DNA of 64,000 nt from Armillaria gallica (taxonomy: Eukaryota; Basidiomycota; Agaricomycetes; Agaricales; Physalacriaceae), in the NCBI GenBank assembly GCA_037576215.1, contig JBANDB010000017.1:186001-250000 (forward strand), read 5' to 3'. A program made the position numbers and the translations under genes. Below, one piece after another: positions 44,872 through 54,700 of this stretch. The notes beneath the pieces were generated by a model that saw nothing but the letters and a program-made list of their open reading frames with translations, was not told where the DNA came from and ran no database searches. Positions within the stretch are counted from its first letter, which is position 1. Every line of letters starts with the position of its first letter.

Positions 44872-45530
44872 ACGGTCCCTTCAACTTTATACTGTGGTCC
44901 CGTGGCGTTGGTATGTTTTATGTCCTTTCAGAAGCCAGATTATTGACTTCAGTGTTCTGTTCTTGTCAGGTTTTGTATACACTGCTGAAGCTGGTGCATT
45001 GTCTGTAGCCTAAAATGGGACCTCAAAAGGTTTCGAATTCAGCCTTACGTTCTTGTTTTGCGCTAAAAAAGAGAAGGTACCTTTGTAAGTCCAATGCTCC
45101 ATGGGGGGAAATGTTTTACATACTGTTTTACTGACGGCTTTTTCAGGACCGAGAAAGGGATCACTAACACAAGCCTTTCAAGGCGTTCATTTTTTACCAC
45201 CTACAATACACTCGCCTGTGGTGTGACACCTGCAATTCTTGGCCGGTTCTCATCAGCAGATATATTTTAGGATACATCTTGCATCACGTTATCGCAGCCG
45301 AAGAGCAACTCTAAGGATTACATACATGTAGTTATTAGTTTACATAGATTTCTGCGCATGCACGGTCCTAACCAGGATCCACCACAGGGAACACGTCGGT
45401 AAATAAAATTCCAGCTTTCTCGGTGCAGCCTCTGATTTTCCCAAGCGACGAGCGCGTTGATGGCTGTCGTTGGGCAGCATGGCGTTGTCATAATGAAACG
45501 GCATCTATCTCCTTGCAGTCTCCACCCTCC
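44872..45530. other. Intergenic, no supportable gene
   Basis: About 660 bases of trailer and 5' flank between the small acidic protein gene and DPB4. A possible 3'-UTR intron (GTATGT...CAG near 44910-44970) is the only structure noted. Confidence 0.4.
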
Positions 45531-46372
45531 ATGCCTCGAAAATCTCAAGTAGACCTCATTTCCATCTCTGGGATCGTGTCTGCCCAAGCACAGCAGGAGC
45601 TCGTTACTGAGGGTCTCGATAACTTTGAGCTGCCGAAGAGCCTGGTAACGAGTATCGCACGATCAGCAGTACGTCCCTGTCGTTGTCGCCACTGAGTATA
45701 TAATTCGATTCTTCTCACTAGCTCCCTGACAACGCGAAGCTGCCCAAGGACACGATCCTCGCGCTCGTCAAGGGCTCGACGGTGTTCATTAACCACCTAG
45801 GTGCGCCATCTGCTCTACTCGGACGCGTCCCGCCCTCATCGACCGACCGACCCTTTGAAATTCCCCAGCTGGAACGCAAGTACCCCGCAATCAGACTCGA
45901 CCCCACACTGACTGCGCTGCAGGGCCTACGATGTCGCGATGTCAAAGCAGCACAAGAGCATCTCAGCCGCCGATGTCATACGGGCGCTAGAGATCCTCGA
46001 ACTGGGCGATATGATCGAGACGATACAGGAGGATCTGCAGGGTGAGTGGCCATGATCTTCGTTTCTCCGTTTTCTCTCACACGGCATTCAGCTTTTCGCG
46101 AAGAACAAAGAGCGGCTGGGAAAAACGATAGCGGATCTGCGCCTCCGAGCCGCAGACTCTCTGTGCAACCGGGAGCGCCGACTATCAGGATCAAGCCGCC
46201 CAAGAAGGAGACTTCATCGAGAGCTACGTCTTCGTCCTCGTATTCGAGGCCGCAGGAGAAGGACGAGGAACAGCACCAGGGCGATCAAGGGTATGCGGAG
46301 GGTACGCCAGGGTTATATCATAATTGGCAAAGTGGCGGTCATCCTGACGAAGGCAACTCGGACATGGAGTAG
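45531..46372 (+). CDS. DPB4: DNA polymerase epsilon histone-fold subunit (Dpb4 / POLE3)
   Basis: Five exons, 207 residues: 45531-45668, 45722-45800, 45869-45875, 45923-46041, 46092-46372. The histone fold is clear: ELPKSLVTSIARSA, LPDNAKLPKDTILALVKGST, VFINHL, SKQHKSISAADVIRALEIL, GDMIETIQEDLQ. A Lys/Ser/Glu-rich tail ends EGNSDME. The frame across the middle is kept only if a 7-nt microexon (CTGGAAC) is spliced between a GT-AG intron and a GC-AG intron (GCAAGT donor), giving INHLAGTAYDVAMSKQ, as in homologs. Dpb4 pairs with Dpb3/POLE4 in Pol epsilon and in the ISWI/CHRAC remodeller. The last 200 bp of its coding region is duplicated at 48764. Confidence 0.88.
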
Positions 46373-46811
46373 GATACAAACGGATTCTTGGACTGCTTTC
46401 ACTCTTTCGTTGTGCTTTGTTGATGACATATGTACTTGCTATTGTCAACAGTGCTAGACTTATTCGGTCTAGCTAGAGTATCGTTTCAGGTTGTACCATG
46501 AGTTACTATATGGAAATTATTATTTGCACCCCCCCAGGAAGTAGTTTCATAAGCCGCTCCCCTTCCGGCAGAGGCGTTCTTTCGATCCTGTCATGATCAT
46601 AGCATCATGTTCGTGTACTAGGCCCTCGCCAGTAGCTAGTAAGAATTTACGTACACAAACGTCGTGGGACTAACATCGTGCTTTGTTGATATTATATGTA
46701 CTCAAAGAGTGCTAGCCTTATTCAGTCTAGTTAGAATATCGTTTTCATGAGGGTGTGTAAATACTGGTATCAAATCAAAATGTTTGGTAGGCGGACAAAC
46801 CAGTCTGAGGC
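46373..46811. other. Trailer between DPB4 and F-box paralog 4
   Basis: Convergent 3' flanks of DPB4 (+) and the F-box gene (-). The same sequence recurs at about 48966-49376 in unit B. No other gene is seen. Confidence 0.6.
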
Positions 46812-48560
46812 TTAGGCAGTACAGTAGGACACTTTCAATCCTTCAGTGAGGTATTGTTCCAGCTTACGCAAAATCATCCTGCGAACGAATTTACCAGGTG
46901 CCGTGCTTCTAGTAGTGGTCTTGAATACTGGGCACAGCTTGATTGTTCGCAGGCGCTGGAAAGAAGGCAGCTTACACGTCCAACGCGACACCACCATCTC
47001 CACGAAAAGATTGGAATCGAACAGCATTTCGCCGCTGATATGCAGGGTATGCAGTCTCGGTAGGAGAACGTTATCCGCACCCGATATTATCAGAGGAACG
47101 ATGATGCCGTCTGTCAAGGCAAAAGGACCCACGTCAAGGAGACGAACTTCCTGGAGGGTGGATGAGGCACTGCGGAAGAGAGCAAGAAGATCCTCTTGAT
47201 CCATGTCACCGTGGGTGAAGTGAAATGTGGTCAAAGGCGACTGCGACCGGTTTATAAGCCCTCGGATAGCTGTAAAGGTTTTTACGTTATCGCGGATTTT
47301 TTTTCCCTCACCCACGCAGCAGTGCACTTTTAAGGTAGACAAGTGGGGTATTACGAGAGCATCAAGAAGCTGAGCGAGGACAAAGTCGCGGTATGTGTAT
47401 GCCCACGAGCTCAATGTCAACGTTCGAAGCTTTTGACACGATTGTAGTGTTTGGAGATTGGGGCCCAGAACCCCACATTGCAAATCACATTCTTCCAGAT
47501 TTTTAACTTTCGAAAGTACATCGACAATGAATGAGGTCGCAGGTCCGAGATTACGATGTTGGTGAAAGACGTGGTAAGTGGAGAAGTGAGTGATCTGATG
47601 GTAGGGCAAATCAAAGAAATGAACAACGCTTTGTATATCCACAGTATCCAGAGTATTTAGAAGCGGCGCATCTGCAAATAGTTTCAGACGAGGTAGAGTT
47701 TGGAACTTTTCACTATCCGTGGCTAGGAGAGTGAGGGTTCGGAGGATAGGCAAGGACAGTCGTAAATTTGCGACAGAATGGAAGAATGCAGGGGGTAGAT
47801 AGAGATAGAGAGATTGTATTCGGTCTTGTATGGAGAACAAGAGCATGCGGAGCTCCGGTGGTAAGGTTTGGAAAGAAGTTTGGGGCGATTCTGCACATAT
47901 CAGGATTGATAATGGATGGCATGGCGTTCGTGCGATCTGAAGGCCGAGCCGTCGCACGTAGCAAAAGTTAGAGGGTGAAAAGTTGCCGTCACTGAGGGAT
48001 ATATTGATGCTCGACCAAAGCTCTGCGAAGTCAAGGACGGCCCGGCGCCACGTTTTGCACACGAGCTCAATTGACCATAATGCGCTCTCGCTAGGGTGAA
48101 AATCCCACCAACATTCATTTCTCTGGGATTGCGTTCGCGCCATGGGGAAGATGATAGTGCCGAGAAAGATCTCGCATAGGATCTCTGGAGGTAGCCGACG
48201 GACTGGGGAGAAAAGACGTTTGTGCTGTGCTATGCGGGCTACTACTTTTCCACGCTCGCCGTCAAGGGCTTCCAATTCAGCGCCAATCAAGGCAAGCTGG
48301 CTGGAAAGCGCCTGCTGGAGCTCCTTCAGAGCAGCGACATGATTGTCAATTGCCGCAACGTGCGCTTCGCCAACTGATATGCTGTCCCGCAATTCACGCT
48401 CTTCGGATGGAGAGGGAGGATCATTGCAGCGCAAAAGGTTATCGAATGTAGAGCTAGCATGGACAGTTTCTTCGTCGCACGAGGTCGTGGAAGGAGAATA
48501 ATGATTTGGACAGTCGCAGCCCGAGCAAACTCGAGGTGACCAGAGATGAGAAAACATCAT
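46812..48560 (-). CDS. F-box / LRR-like protein (paralog 4)
   Basis: A single coding exon of 582 residues. It starts MMFSHLWSPRVCSGCDCPNH with the family Cys motif, then the acidic linker, a coiled coil (AAIDNHVAALKELQQALSSQ), F-box-like RRLPPEILCEIFLGTI, VCKTWRR and LRR-like repeats to KVSYCTA. Function as for the other paralogs: probable SCF substrate receptor. The reading frame is intact. It is in opposite orientation to the left-arm paralogs and in tandem with paralog 5. Confidence 0.86.
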   Translation of the reverse strand: MMFSHLWSPRVCSGCDCPNHYSPSTTSCDEETVHASSTFDNLLRCNDPPSPSEERELRDSISVGEAHVAAIDNHVAALKELQQALSSQLALIGAELEALDGERGKVVARIAQHKRLFSPVRRLPPEILCEIFLGTIIFPMARTQSQRNECWWDFHPSESALWSIELVCKTWRRAVLDFAELWSSINISLSDGNFSPSNFCYVRRLGLQIARTPCHPLSILICAESPQTSFQTLPPELRMLLFSIQDRIQSLYLYLPPAFFHSVANLRLSLPILRTLTLLATDSEKFQTLPRLKLFADAPLLNTLDTVDIQSVVHFFDLPYHQITHFSTYHVFHQHRNLGPATSFIVDVLSKVKNLEECDLQCGVLGPNLQTLQSCQKLRTLTLSSWAYTYRDFVLAQLLDALVIPHLSTLKVHCCVGEGKKIRDNVKTFTAIRGLINRSQSPLTTFHFTHGDMDQEDLLALFRSASSTLQEVRLLDVGPFALTDGIIVPLIISGADNVLLPRLHTLHISGEMLFDSNLFVEMVVSRWTCKLPSFQRLRTIKLCPVFKTTTRSTAPGKFVRRMILRKLEQYLTEGLKVSYCTA

Positions 48561-48573
48561 AAGGGGTGTAAAT

Positions 48574-48620
48574 CTACCAAAGGGTTGAGCAAAGCAACAC
48601 TACCGTCAAACGATACTCAC
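48574..48620 (-). other. 5'-UTR intron of F-box paralog 4
   Basis: On the minus strand CCA|GTGAGTATCG at 48620 and TTTTGGTAG|ATTTACACCCC at 48574, 13 bases before the ATG at 48560. Same position and similar sequence as in paralogs 2, 3 and 5. Confidence 0.65.
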
Positions 48621-48691
48621 TGGAAAGACGCAGTATCCTCTTCGTGCTGAACACGAGGACGAACAATCGATGAGTGTCGACCAAATTTGAC

Positions 48692-48715
48692 TCGGACCGA
48701 GTAGTCCGAGTCGGA
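48692..48715. promoter_or_regulatory. Palindrome upstream of F-box paralog 4
   Basis: GACTCGGAC, six bases CGAGTA, then GTCCGAGTC: a perfect 9-bp inverted repeat about 130 bp upstream of the start codon. An identical copy lies at 51230-51253 before paralog 5. It could be a site for a dimeric regulator; function not shown. Confidence 0.45.
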
Positions 48716-48763
48716 ATCCGGCAAGCGATTCAATCGAATCATGGTATCAATCTCCGCCAGCCA

Positions 48764-48965
48764 GGGAGCTCCGACTATCAGGATCAAGCCGCCCAAGAAG
48801 GAGACTTCATCGAGAGCTACGTCTTCGTCCTCGTATTCGAGGCCGCAGGAGAAAGACGAGGAACAGCACCAGGGCGATCAAGGGTTTGCGGAGGGTACGC
48901 CAGGGTTATATCATAATTGGCAAAGTGGCGGTCATCCTGACGAAGGCAAGTCGGACATGGAGTAG
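48764..48965 (+). pseudogene. DPB4 exon-5 tail fragment
   Basis: A copy of the last about 200 bp of DPB4 coding sequence, still in frame (PTIRIKPPKKETSSRATSSS ... DEGKSDME) with changes such as GYAEG to GFAEG and GNSD to GKSD. It lacks the histone fold and any proper start, so it is a passenger of the F-box tandem duplication. Confidence 0.8.
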
Positions 48966-49376
48966 GATACAAACGGATTCTTGGACTGCTTTCGCTCTTT
49001 CGTTGTGCTTTGTTGATGACATATGTACTTGCTATTGTCAAACAGCGCTAGACTTATTCGGTCTAGCTAGAGTATCGTTTCAGGTTGTACCATGAGTTAC
49101 TATATGGAAAATTCTATTTGGCCTCCCCTAAGAAGTAGTTGCATAAGCCGTCCCCTTCAGGCAGAGGCGTTATTTCGATCCTGTCATGATCATGGCATCA
49201 TGTTCGTGCAGCAGGCCCTCGCCACTAGCTAGTGAGAATTCACGCACACAAACGTCGTGGGACTAACATCGTGCTTCGCTAATGTCATATGCACTTGCTA
49301 TCGTCAAACAGTGCTAGTCTTATTCGGTCTGACTAGAGTATCGTTTACATGAGGGTGTGTAAATACTAGTATCAAA

Positions 49377-51113
49377 TCAAGAGTAGGTGGACGTTATGTC
49401 TGAGGCCCAGACAGTACAGTAGGACAGTTTCAATCCTTCAGCGCGGTACTTTCCCAGCCGGTTCAAAACCTCGAAGCGAACGTCGTCACTATTTGACCTG
49501 CCTTTAAAGGTCGTGCATGCTGAACACAACTTGATCGTTCGCAAGCGCCGGAAAGAAGGCAGCTTACACGTCCAACGCGACACCACCATCTCCACGAACA
49601 GACTGGTATTGAACAGCATTCCGCTGCTGATATCCAGGGTGTGCAGTCTCGGTAGGAGAACATTATCTGTATTTGATATCAGCAGACGATTGAGAATGCC
49701 GTCTGTCAGGGCGTTAGGGCCCACGTCCAAGAGACGAACTTCCTGGAGGGTGGATGAGGTAGTGTGGAAGAAACCAAGAAGACCCTCTTCATCTATATCA
49801 CCGCAGGTGAAGTGAAATGTGGTCAAAGGCGACTGCGACCGGCTTATGAGCCCCCGGATAGCTGTAAAGGTCTTATCGGTATCGCGGTTATGTCTCTCCG
49901 GGCTCTCCACACAATGCACTTTTAAGTTAGACAAGTGCGGCACCACGAGAGCATCAAGAAGCTGAGCGAGAACAGATTTGGGGTATTCGTATGACCACGA
50001 GCTTAACGTCAATGTTTGAAGCTTTTGACACGATTGTAATGTTTGGAGTGGGAGGCCCAGAAGGTCACATCGCAATTCACATTCTTCCAGATTTTCAACG
50101 TTTGAAACCGTACTGACGATGTCAGAGGGCCTAGGTCCGTGAGAACGACGACCAGAGCGAAGGGCGTGGTAAGTGGAGTAACGAGTGATCTGATGGTAGG
50201 GCAAATCAATCGCAGAAACGACGCTTCGTATATCCACGGTATCAAGATTATTTAAAAGCGGAGTGTCTTCAAATAGTTTCATGTGAGACAGCTTTTGGAA
50301 CTCTTCGCCATTCGTGGAGAGAAGAGTGAGATTTCTGAGGATGGGCAGGTAAAGTTGTAGAGTTGCAACAAATGTGAACATCGCAGCGGGTAGATAGAGA
50401 TAGAGAGATTGTATTCGATCTTGTATGGAAAACAAGAGCATGGAAAGCTGCGGCGGTAAGGATTCAGAAGAAGTCTGAGGCAATTCCCTACATATCAGGA
50501 TTGACAATGGATGACATCGCGTTCGTGCAATCTGACGACCGAGCCGTCGCGTGTAGCGAAAGTTAGAGGGTGAAAAGTTGTCGTCGCTAAGGGATATATT
50601 GATGCTCGACCAAAGCTCTGGGAAGTCAAGGACGGTCCGGCGCCACGTTTTGCACACGAGTTCGATTGACCATGATGCGCTCTCGCTAGGGTGAAAATCC
50701 CACCAGTATTCATATCTCAGGGATGTTACTCGCGGCATCGGAAAGATGATGGTACCGAGAAAGATCTTGAATAGGATCTCGGGAGGTAGGCGACGGACTG
50801 GGGAGAGAAGACGCTTATGCTCTGTTATGCGAGCTACTGCCTTTCCACGCTGGCTGGAAAGCGCCTGCTGAAGCTTCTTCAGAGCAGCGACATGATCGTC
50901 AATTACCGCAACGTGCGCTTCGCCAACTGATATGCTATCCCGCAATTCACGCTCTTCGAATGGAGAGGGAATATCATTGGAGCGTAAAAGGCTGTCGAAC
51001 GTAGGGCCAACATGGACCGTTTCTTCGTCGCACGAGGTTGTGGAAGGAGAATAATGATTTGGACAGTCGCAGCCCGAGCAAACTCGAGGTGACCAGAGAT
51101 GAGAATGCATCAT
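49377..51113 (-). CDS. F-box / LRR-like protein (paralog 5, internal deletion, extended C-terminus)
   Basis: A single coding exon of 578 residues beginning MMHSHLWSPRVCSGCDCPNH. Compared with paralog 4 it lacks about 14 residues in the coiled coil: LQQALSSQ runs straight into RGKAVARITEHKR, an in-frame deletion. F-box-like RRLPPEILFKIFLGTI, VCKTWRR and the LRR-like region follow. The C-terminus runs past the family stop: KLSYCTV is followed by WASDITSTYS. Shortening of the coiled coil could alter oligomerisation. The role is otherwise as in the other paralogs. Confidence 0.85.
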   Translation of the reverse strand: MMHSHLWSPRVCSGCDCPNHYSPSTTSCDEETVHVGPTFDSLLRSNDIPSPFEERELRDSISVGEAHVAVIDDHVAALKKLQQALSSQRGKAVARITEHKRLLSPVRRLPPEILFKIFLGTIIFPMPRVTSLRYEYWWDFHPSESASWSIELVCKTWRRTVLDFPELWSSINISLSDDNFSPSNFRYTRRLGRQIARTRCHPLSILICRELPQTSSESLPPQLSMLLFSIQDRIQSLYLYLPAAMFTFVATLQLYLPILRNLTLLSTNGEEFQKLSHMKLFEDTPLLNNLDTVDIRSVVSAIDLPYHQITRYSTYHALRSGRRSHGPRPSDIVSTVSNVENLEECELRCDLLGLPLQTLQSCQKLQTLTLSSWSYEYPKSVLAQLLDALVVPHLSNLKVHCVESPERHNRDTDKTFTAIRGLISRSQSPLTTFHFTCGDIDEEGLLGFFHTTSSTLQEVRLLDVGPNALTDGILNRLLISNTDNVLLPRLHTLDISSGMLFNTSLFVEMVVSRWTCKLPSFRRLRTIKLCSACTTFKGRSNSDDVRFEVLNRLGKYRAEGLKLSYCTVWASDITSTYS

Positions 51114-51126
51114 AAGGGGTGTAAAT

Positions 51127-51171
51127 CTACAAAAGAGTGAGCAAGGAACACTACCGTCAAACGGTACTCAC
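51127..51171 (-). other. 5'-UTR intron of F-box paralog 5
   Basis: GTGAGTACCG donor at 51171 and TTTTGTAG acceptor at 51127 on the minus strand, 13 bases before the ATG at 51113. Confidence 0.65.
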
Positions 51172-51229
51172 TGGCAAGATGCAGTGTCCTCTTCGTGCTG
51201 AACACGAGGACGAACAATCGATGAGTGTC

Positions 51230-51253
51230 GACTCGGACCGAGTAGTCCGAGTC
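51230..51253. promoter_or_regulatory. Palindrome upstream of F-box paralog 5
   Basis: GACTCGGAC-CGAGTA-GTCCGAGTC, identical to the copy at 48692-48715, about 117 bp upstream of the ATG at 51113. Confidence 0.45.
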
Positions 51254-51726
51254 GGAATTCGGCAAGTGAATCACGGCATTAATCTCAGCCAGCCATCTTT
51301 AACACAGCAACCCAAAAAGAATTTCGACGAGGGGAAAACAAGACACATGACACGGTGGCCTCTACGGACTCTGCTAGTATGACTGTCACGTCATGACCGA
51401 TTTGGCAAGCAAGCCCCGTGCGCGGAACTCGTTTTAATAATTTGGAGGCAATCTTAAGGGACAGTTTTGGGATCTATCGGTTCCCCGAGGCGTCTATTCA
51501 GAGCTAGTAGGTGAATAGTGTAGTTTCAGTGAGCAGGAACCCATTAGGGCCCGAGAGGATAGAATCAAAGAAGTGAGCAATTCGAGATGGTGATGGTAGT
51601 AGTATATGAAGTACGAGTAAACCGGATTCCAAAATGAAACAAAAGTCCCAATGCTGATGATATCTATTACTTGTAAGGAATGCCTAAAGAGGGAGAATAA
51701 ATCAGGGACGACGCGCGTGTGCATCT
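51254..51726. other. Intergenic between F-box paralog 5 and STT4
   Basis: It holds the 5' end of the F-box unit and the STT4 trailer. Only short ORFs are seen. Confidence 0.5.
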
Positions 51727-54700
51727 TTAACTGACCATTTTGAAGCTAACAAAAGGATCAGGATATATACATCATTACAAGAACCGGAACGGCGTACCCT
51801 CTGGAATTCATCATATGCCGTACTCCTCACATTCTCATGGGCATTCCTCACCACAGCCATCATATGCTCCGCCGCCTGGCGCTCATTCAGTGTCAGCGCA
51901 AACCTATCGCGCAAACGCCTGATCGTGCCTTCGCCTTTGAACGACGGGAAGCCGGTATCGAGCATAAGCTGGACAGTGCTTATCAGCTGCTCGGCGTGTG
52001 GTCGAATAGCGAGGAACGCCTTGACGGTGAGGTGCTGGAAGAGTTGGTATCCTTGGGAGTACCTTCCGCCCATCAGTACGACCATCTCATGGTTGAGTTT
52101 GAATGAGTGCGGTTCGAATTTGACACCCTGAAATAGACAGTGAATAGCGGGCAGGCGGCATGAAGGGGAGACTTACTCCTGGACGTAAAGACGAAGAATA
52201 ACACGTTAGACTAGACCAGAAGTACAAATCATAAGGAAACACATATCTATGTCGAACAAGAACCCGAAATCTGACGCGTAAAGATACGTCAGCTTACTGC
52301 ATCAAAAAACATCCACAGAGGCCTACCAATATGCACTATATGACCTTCCCCGTCAATCATGATGTTTCCATTGTGCCGATCCTTAATTTGCAAGATATAG
52401 CACGCAACGGAATACGCAGCCATGGACTGTATGAAGTTCATACGCGCTTTCTGGAACGCGATCGTGTCCTGACCGCCATACTTGGCAACGAAAAAGTCGA
52501 GCAAGTCATTAACTTTCGCACGACCCATCTCATCCCGAGATGTCGCATTAGGCACGACGTCAATAACGCCACACTACGCCGCAGGTCAGCAAATTGGGAA
52601 TTCAACTTGGGAGAGAGAAATGGCTGACTCCGGGGGCAGTAGCAGTTACCCGATAAGGGAACAGATACAAGGTCAATCCAACACTAGTGAAAATGTTTTT
52701 GAACATGGCTATGATCTGTAATGCGAGCACGTCTTGACGGCAATCATCTCCGACTTTGAAGATGGCTTGTTGCCATACATCGTATTCAGTCCGGACTTCA
52801 ATTCCTCCACCCTCGCCATCGAGAAGTGAGTCAGGATCCGTGTCGACCGTAACCCTTTCTTTTCTGACTTTGAAAGTGGCCATAAATGGTGCCTATGGGA
52901 CCAGATAAGCAGACAGGCAACACTATACACGAAATCTTACCTTAGCGTGGCTCTGCAGAGGTCGTCCGGATTTCTTGTCGATATCAACGACTTTCCCGTC
53001 GGGATTACTGGGCAAGTACACCCCGATGGCAACGATGATCTTGGCCATCTCTTCATCGATTTTGGCCTGGGTCCAGATTCAATTGCGGTTGGCATATATG
53101 TACGATTCAGACGCACCTTCTTTTCAGGCTTGGTTTTCTTGATGAAGGGCTTGAGTTTCCCGGATATCGACGTAACCTCATGGAAGAAGCCAAATTCGCG
53201 GTCATAAAACTCCCGAGCTTCCCCAGACAAAGATTCAACGACGAGATTTGTCATAGAGTCCAGGGTAGGCTTCAGGGGATCCTCCTGAGGTCTGATTGAG
53301 CATCAAGCAATATGGCAGATAACAGATACTGACCAATTCACCAGCATCATCCTTGAAACAATTGGCCTTCATATTCCAGATAATTTGATGACAGAAGAGC
53401 TGTGATATCTTTGCAGTCTCAAATATGAATCGGGCGACGTATCCTTTGCAATGCAATAAGCATGATTTACAGCTGCGGGAGAAATGGACAGACCTAGGTC
53501 ATCGTAGCGAAGGGCCTGAACCACCTGAGGGACGAAAAAGAACGTGAGCTCCACAGGATGCTGCTCCAAAACCCGGTGGGCATATTGCAAAACCATTGGG
53601 TCACTGTTATATCGCCGCTCGAAGAACGTGTTGGCTATTACTGGAGGAACAGGTGCCCAAAGCAAAAGATACTGCCCAATCAATTAGGACAACAGAAGCT
53701 ACCAATGAACGTATCACCAGCTTACTCTAAGATCTCGTCGTACAGCAGGATCCACCCTATCCTCTACAAGGAAAGGTAGAGCTTCCGGAATGTCAAGAAC
53801 TTCAATGGTGCTTGACTTGACCAGTCTTCCAACTTCACTACGAAGAATAGGAAGCTTAAAACGTTCGGTCATGTACACAGCAATAGCAGGGTCGATCTTC
53901 CATGCTGTCCTAAGGATTTGAACCCATGCAGACTACGGAGGGATGTTAGGAACATACAGTGCAGGTCTAAACAAGTAAAACACCGACATCCAATAAAGTT
54001 CGCTCAGACGAGATTATATTGTCGGTGCCCCGACGGGGGTCATTGGCAGGATTAGCCCAGACATGAAGTCGATAGATCTCGCTCTCAACCAGGAGCTTCA
54101 GAGGTTGATTTATCGTACGAAGCCTGTTGGTATAGTCTTTTGAATGCTTCAATATCTATTGCGCCGTTGAAAGCTGCGACACGTACATGTACTTCGAGAT
54201 GGTGTCTGAGCTGGTGACAGACTCGAGATGACGGCAGAAGCTCGGACTGAGTCTGTTTGAAGATACGACAAGAATTCAGAGAGCACCTTGACATCGGCAT
54301 CAATCTGTACCCGATTGGCACCATACGTCCATCTGCCAGTCGAAATTAGATTTAACCGCCGTAAAAGATATTGCAAATTCGTACTGAGGCCGCACTGCGA
54401 ACCATGAATAGGCAGCAGAATACAAGTTCTCGCGCATTTCACTTTCACAAAATGAGTCCAGATGAGAACTCTTGAGTGTTTCGAATCCGAAAAGCAGAAA
54501 AGAAAACCGAGCCTCTCGCGCCAATGCATGTGTACTAAAATAAGAAAGTGAGCAAACTGCTAATGACGCGGTTATTCACCGACCTCAAGGATTTGTATGC
54601 TCTCGCTGATAACAAAACGAGATGCTGAATCAAAAACATGACTCCAGGCCGGCGGTAGCGAGCAGCTTGCAAGCGACTGAAGAGCATTTGCAAGACCAAC

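Larger units (their letters stand above)
46171..51295. repeat. Tandem segmental duplication (two units of about 2.6 kb)
   Basis: Unit A 46171-48763 and unit B 48764-51295 are collinear: the tail of DPB4 exon 5, a shared trailer (AAACGTCGTGGGACTAAC in both), an F-box gene on minus, its 5'-UTR intron, and a 24-bp palindrome near the right end. Unit A ends CGCCAGCCAG and unit B starts GGGAGCTCCGACTATCAGG. The left breakpoint is inside DPB4 coding sequence, so unit B carries a DPB4 tail fragment. Confidence 0.85.

Noticed and set aside
45782..46045. An 87-codon ORF running straight through DPB4 introns (INHLGAPSALLG...)
   Set aside because: It is in the wrong frame for the second half of the histone fold. 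Splicing with the microexon gives the conserved sequence instead.
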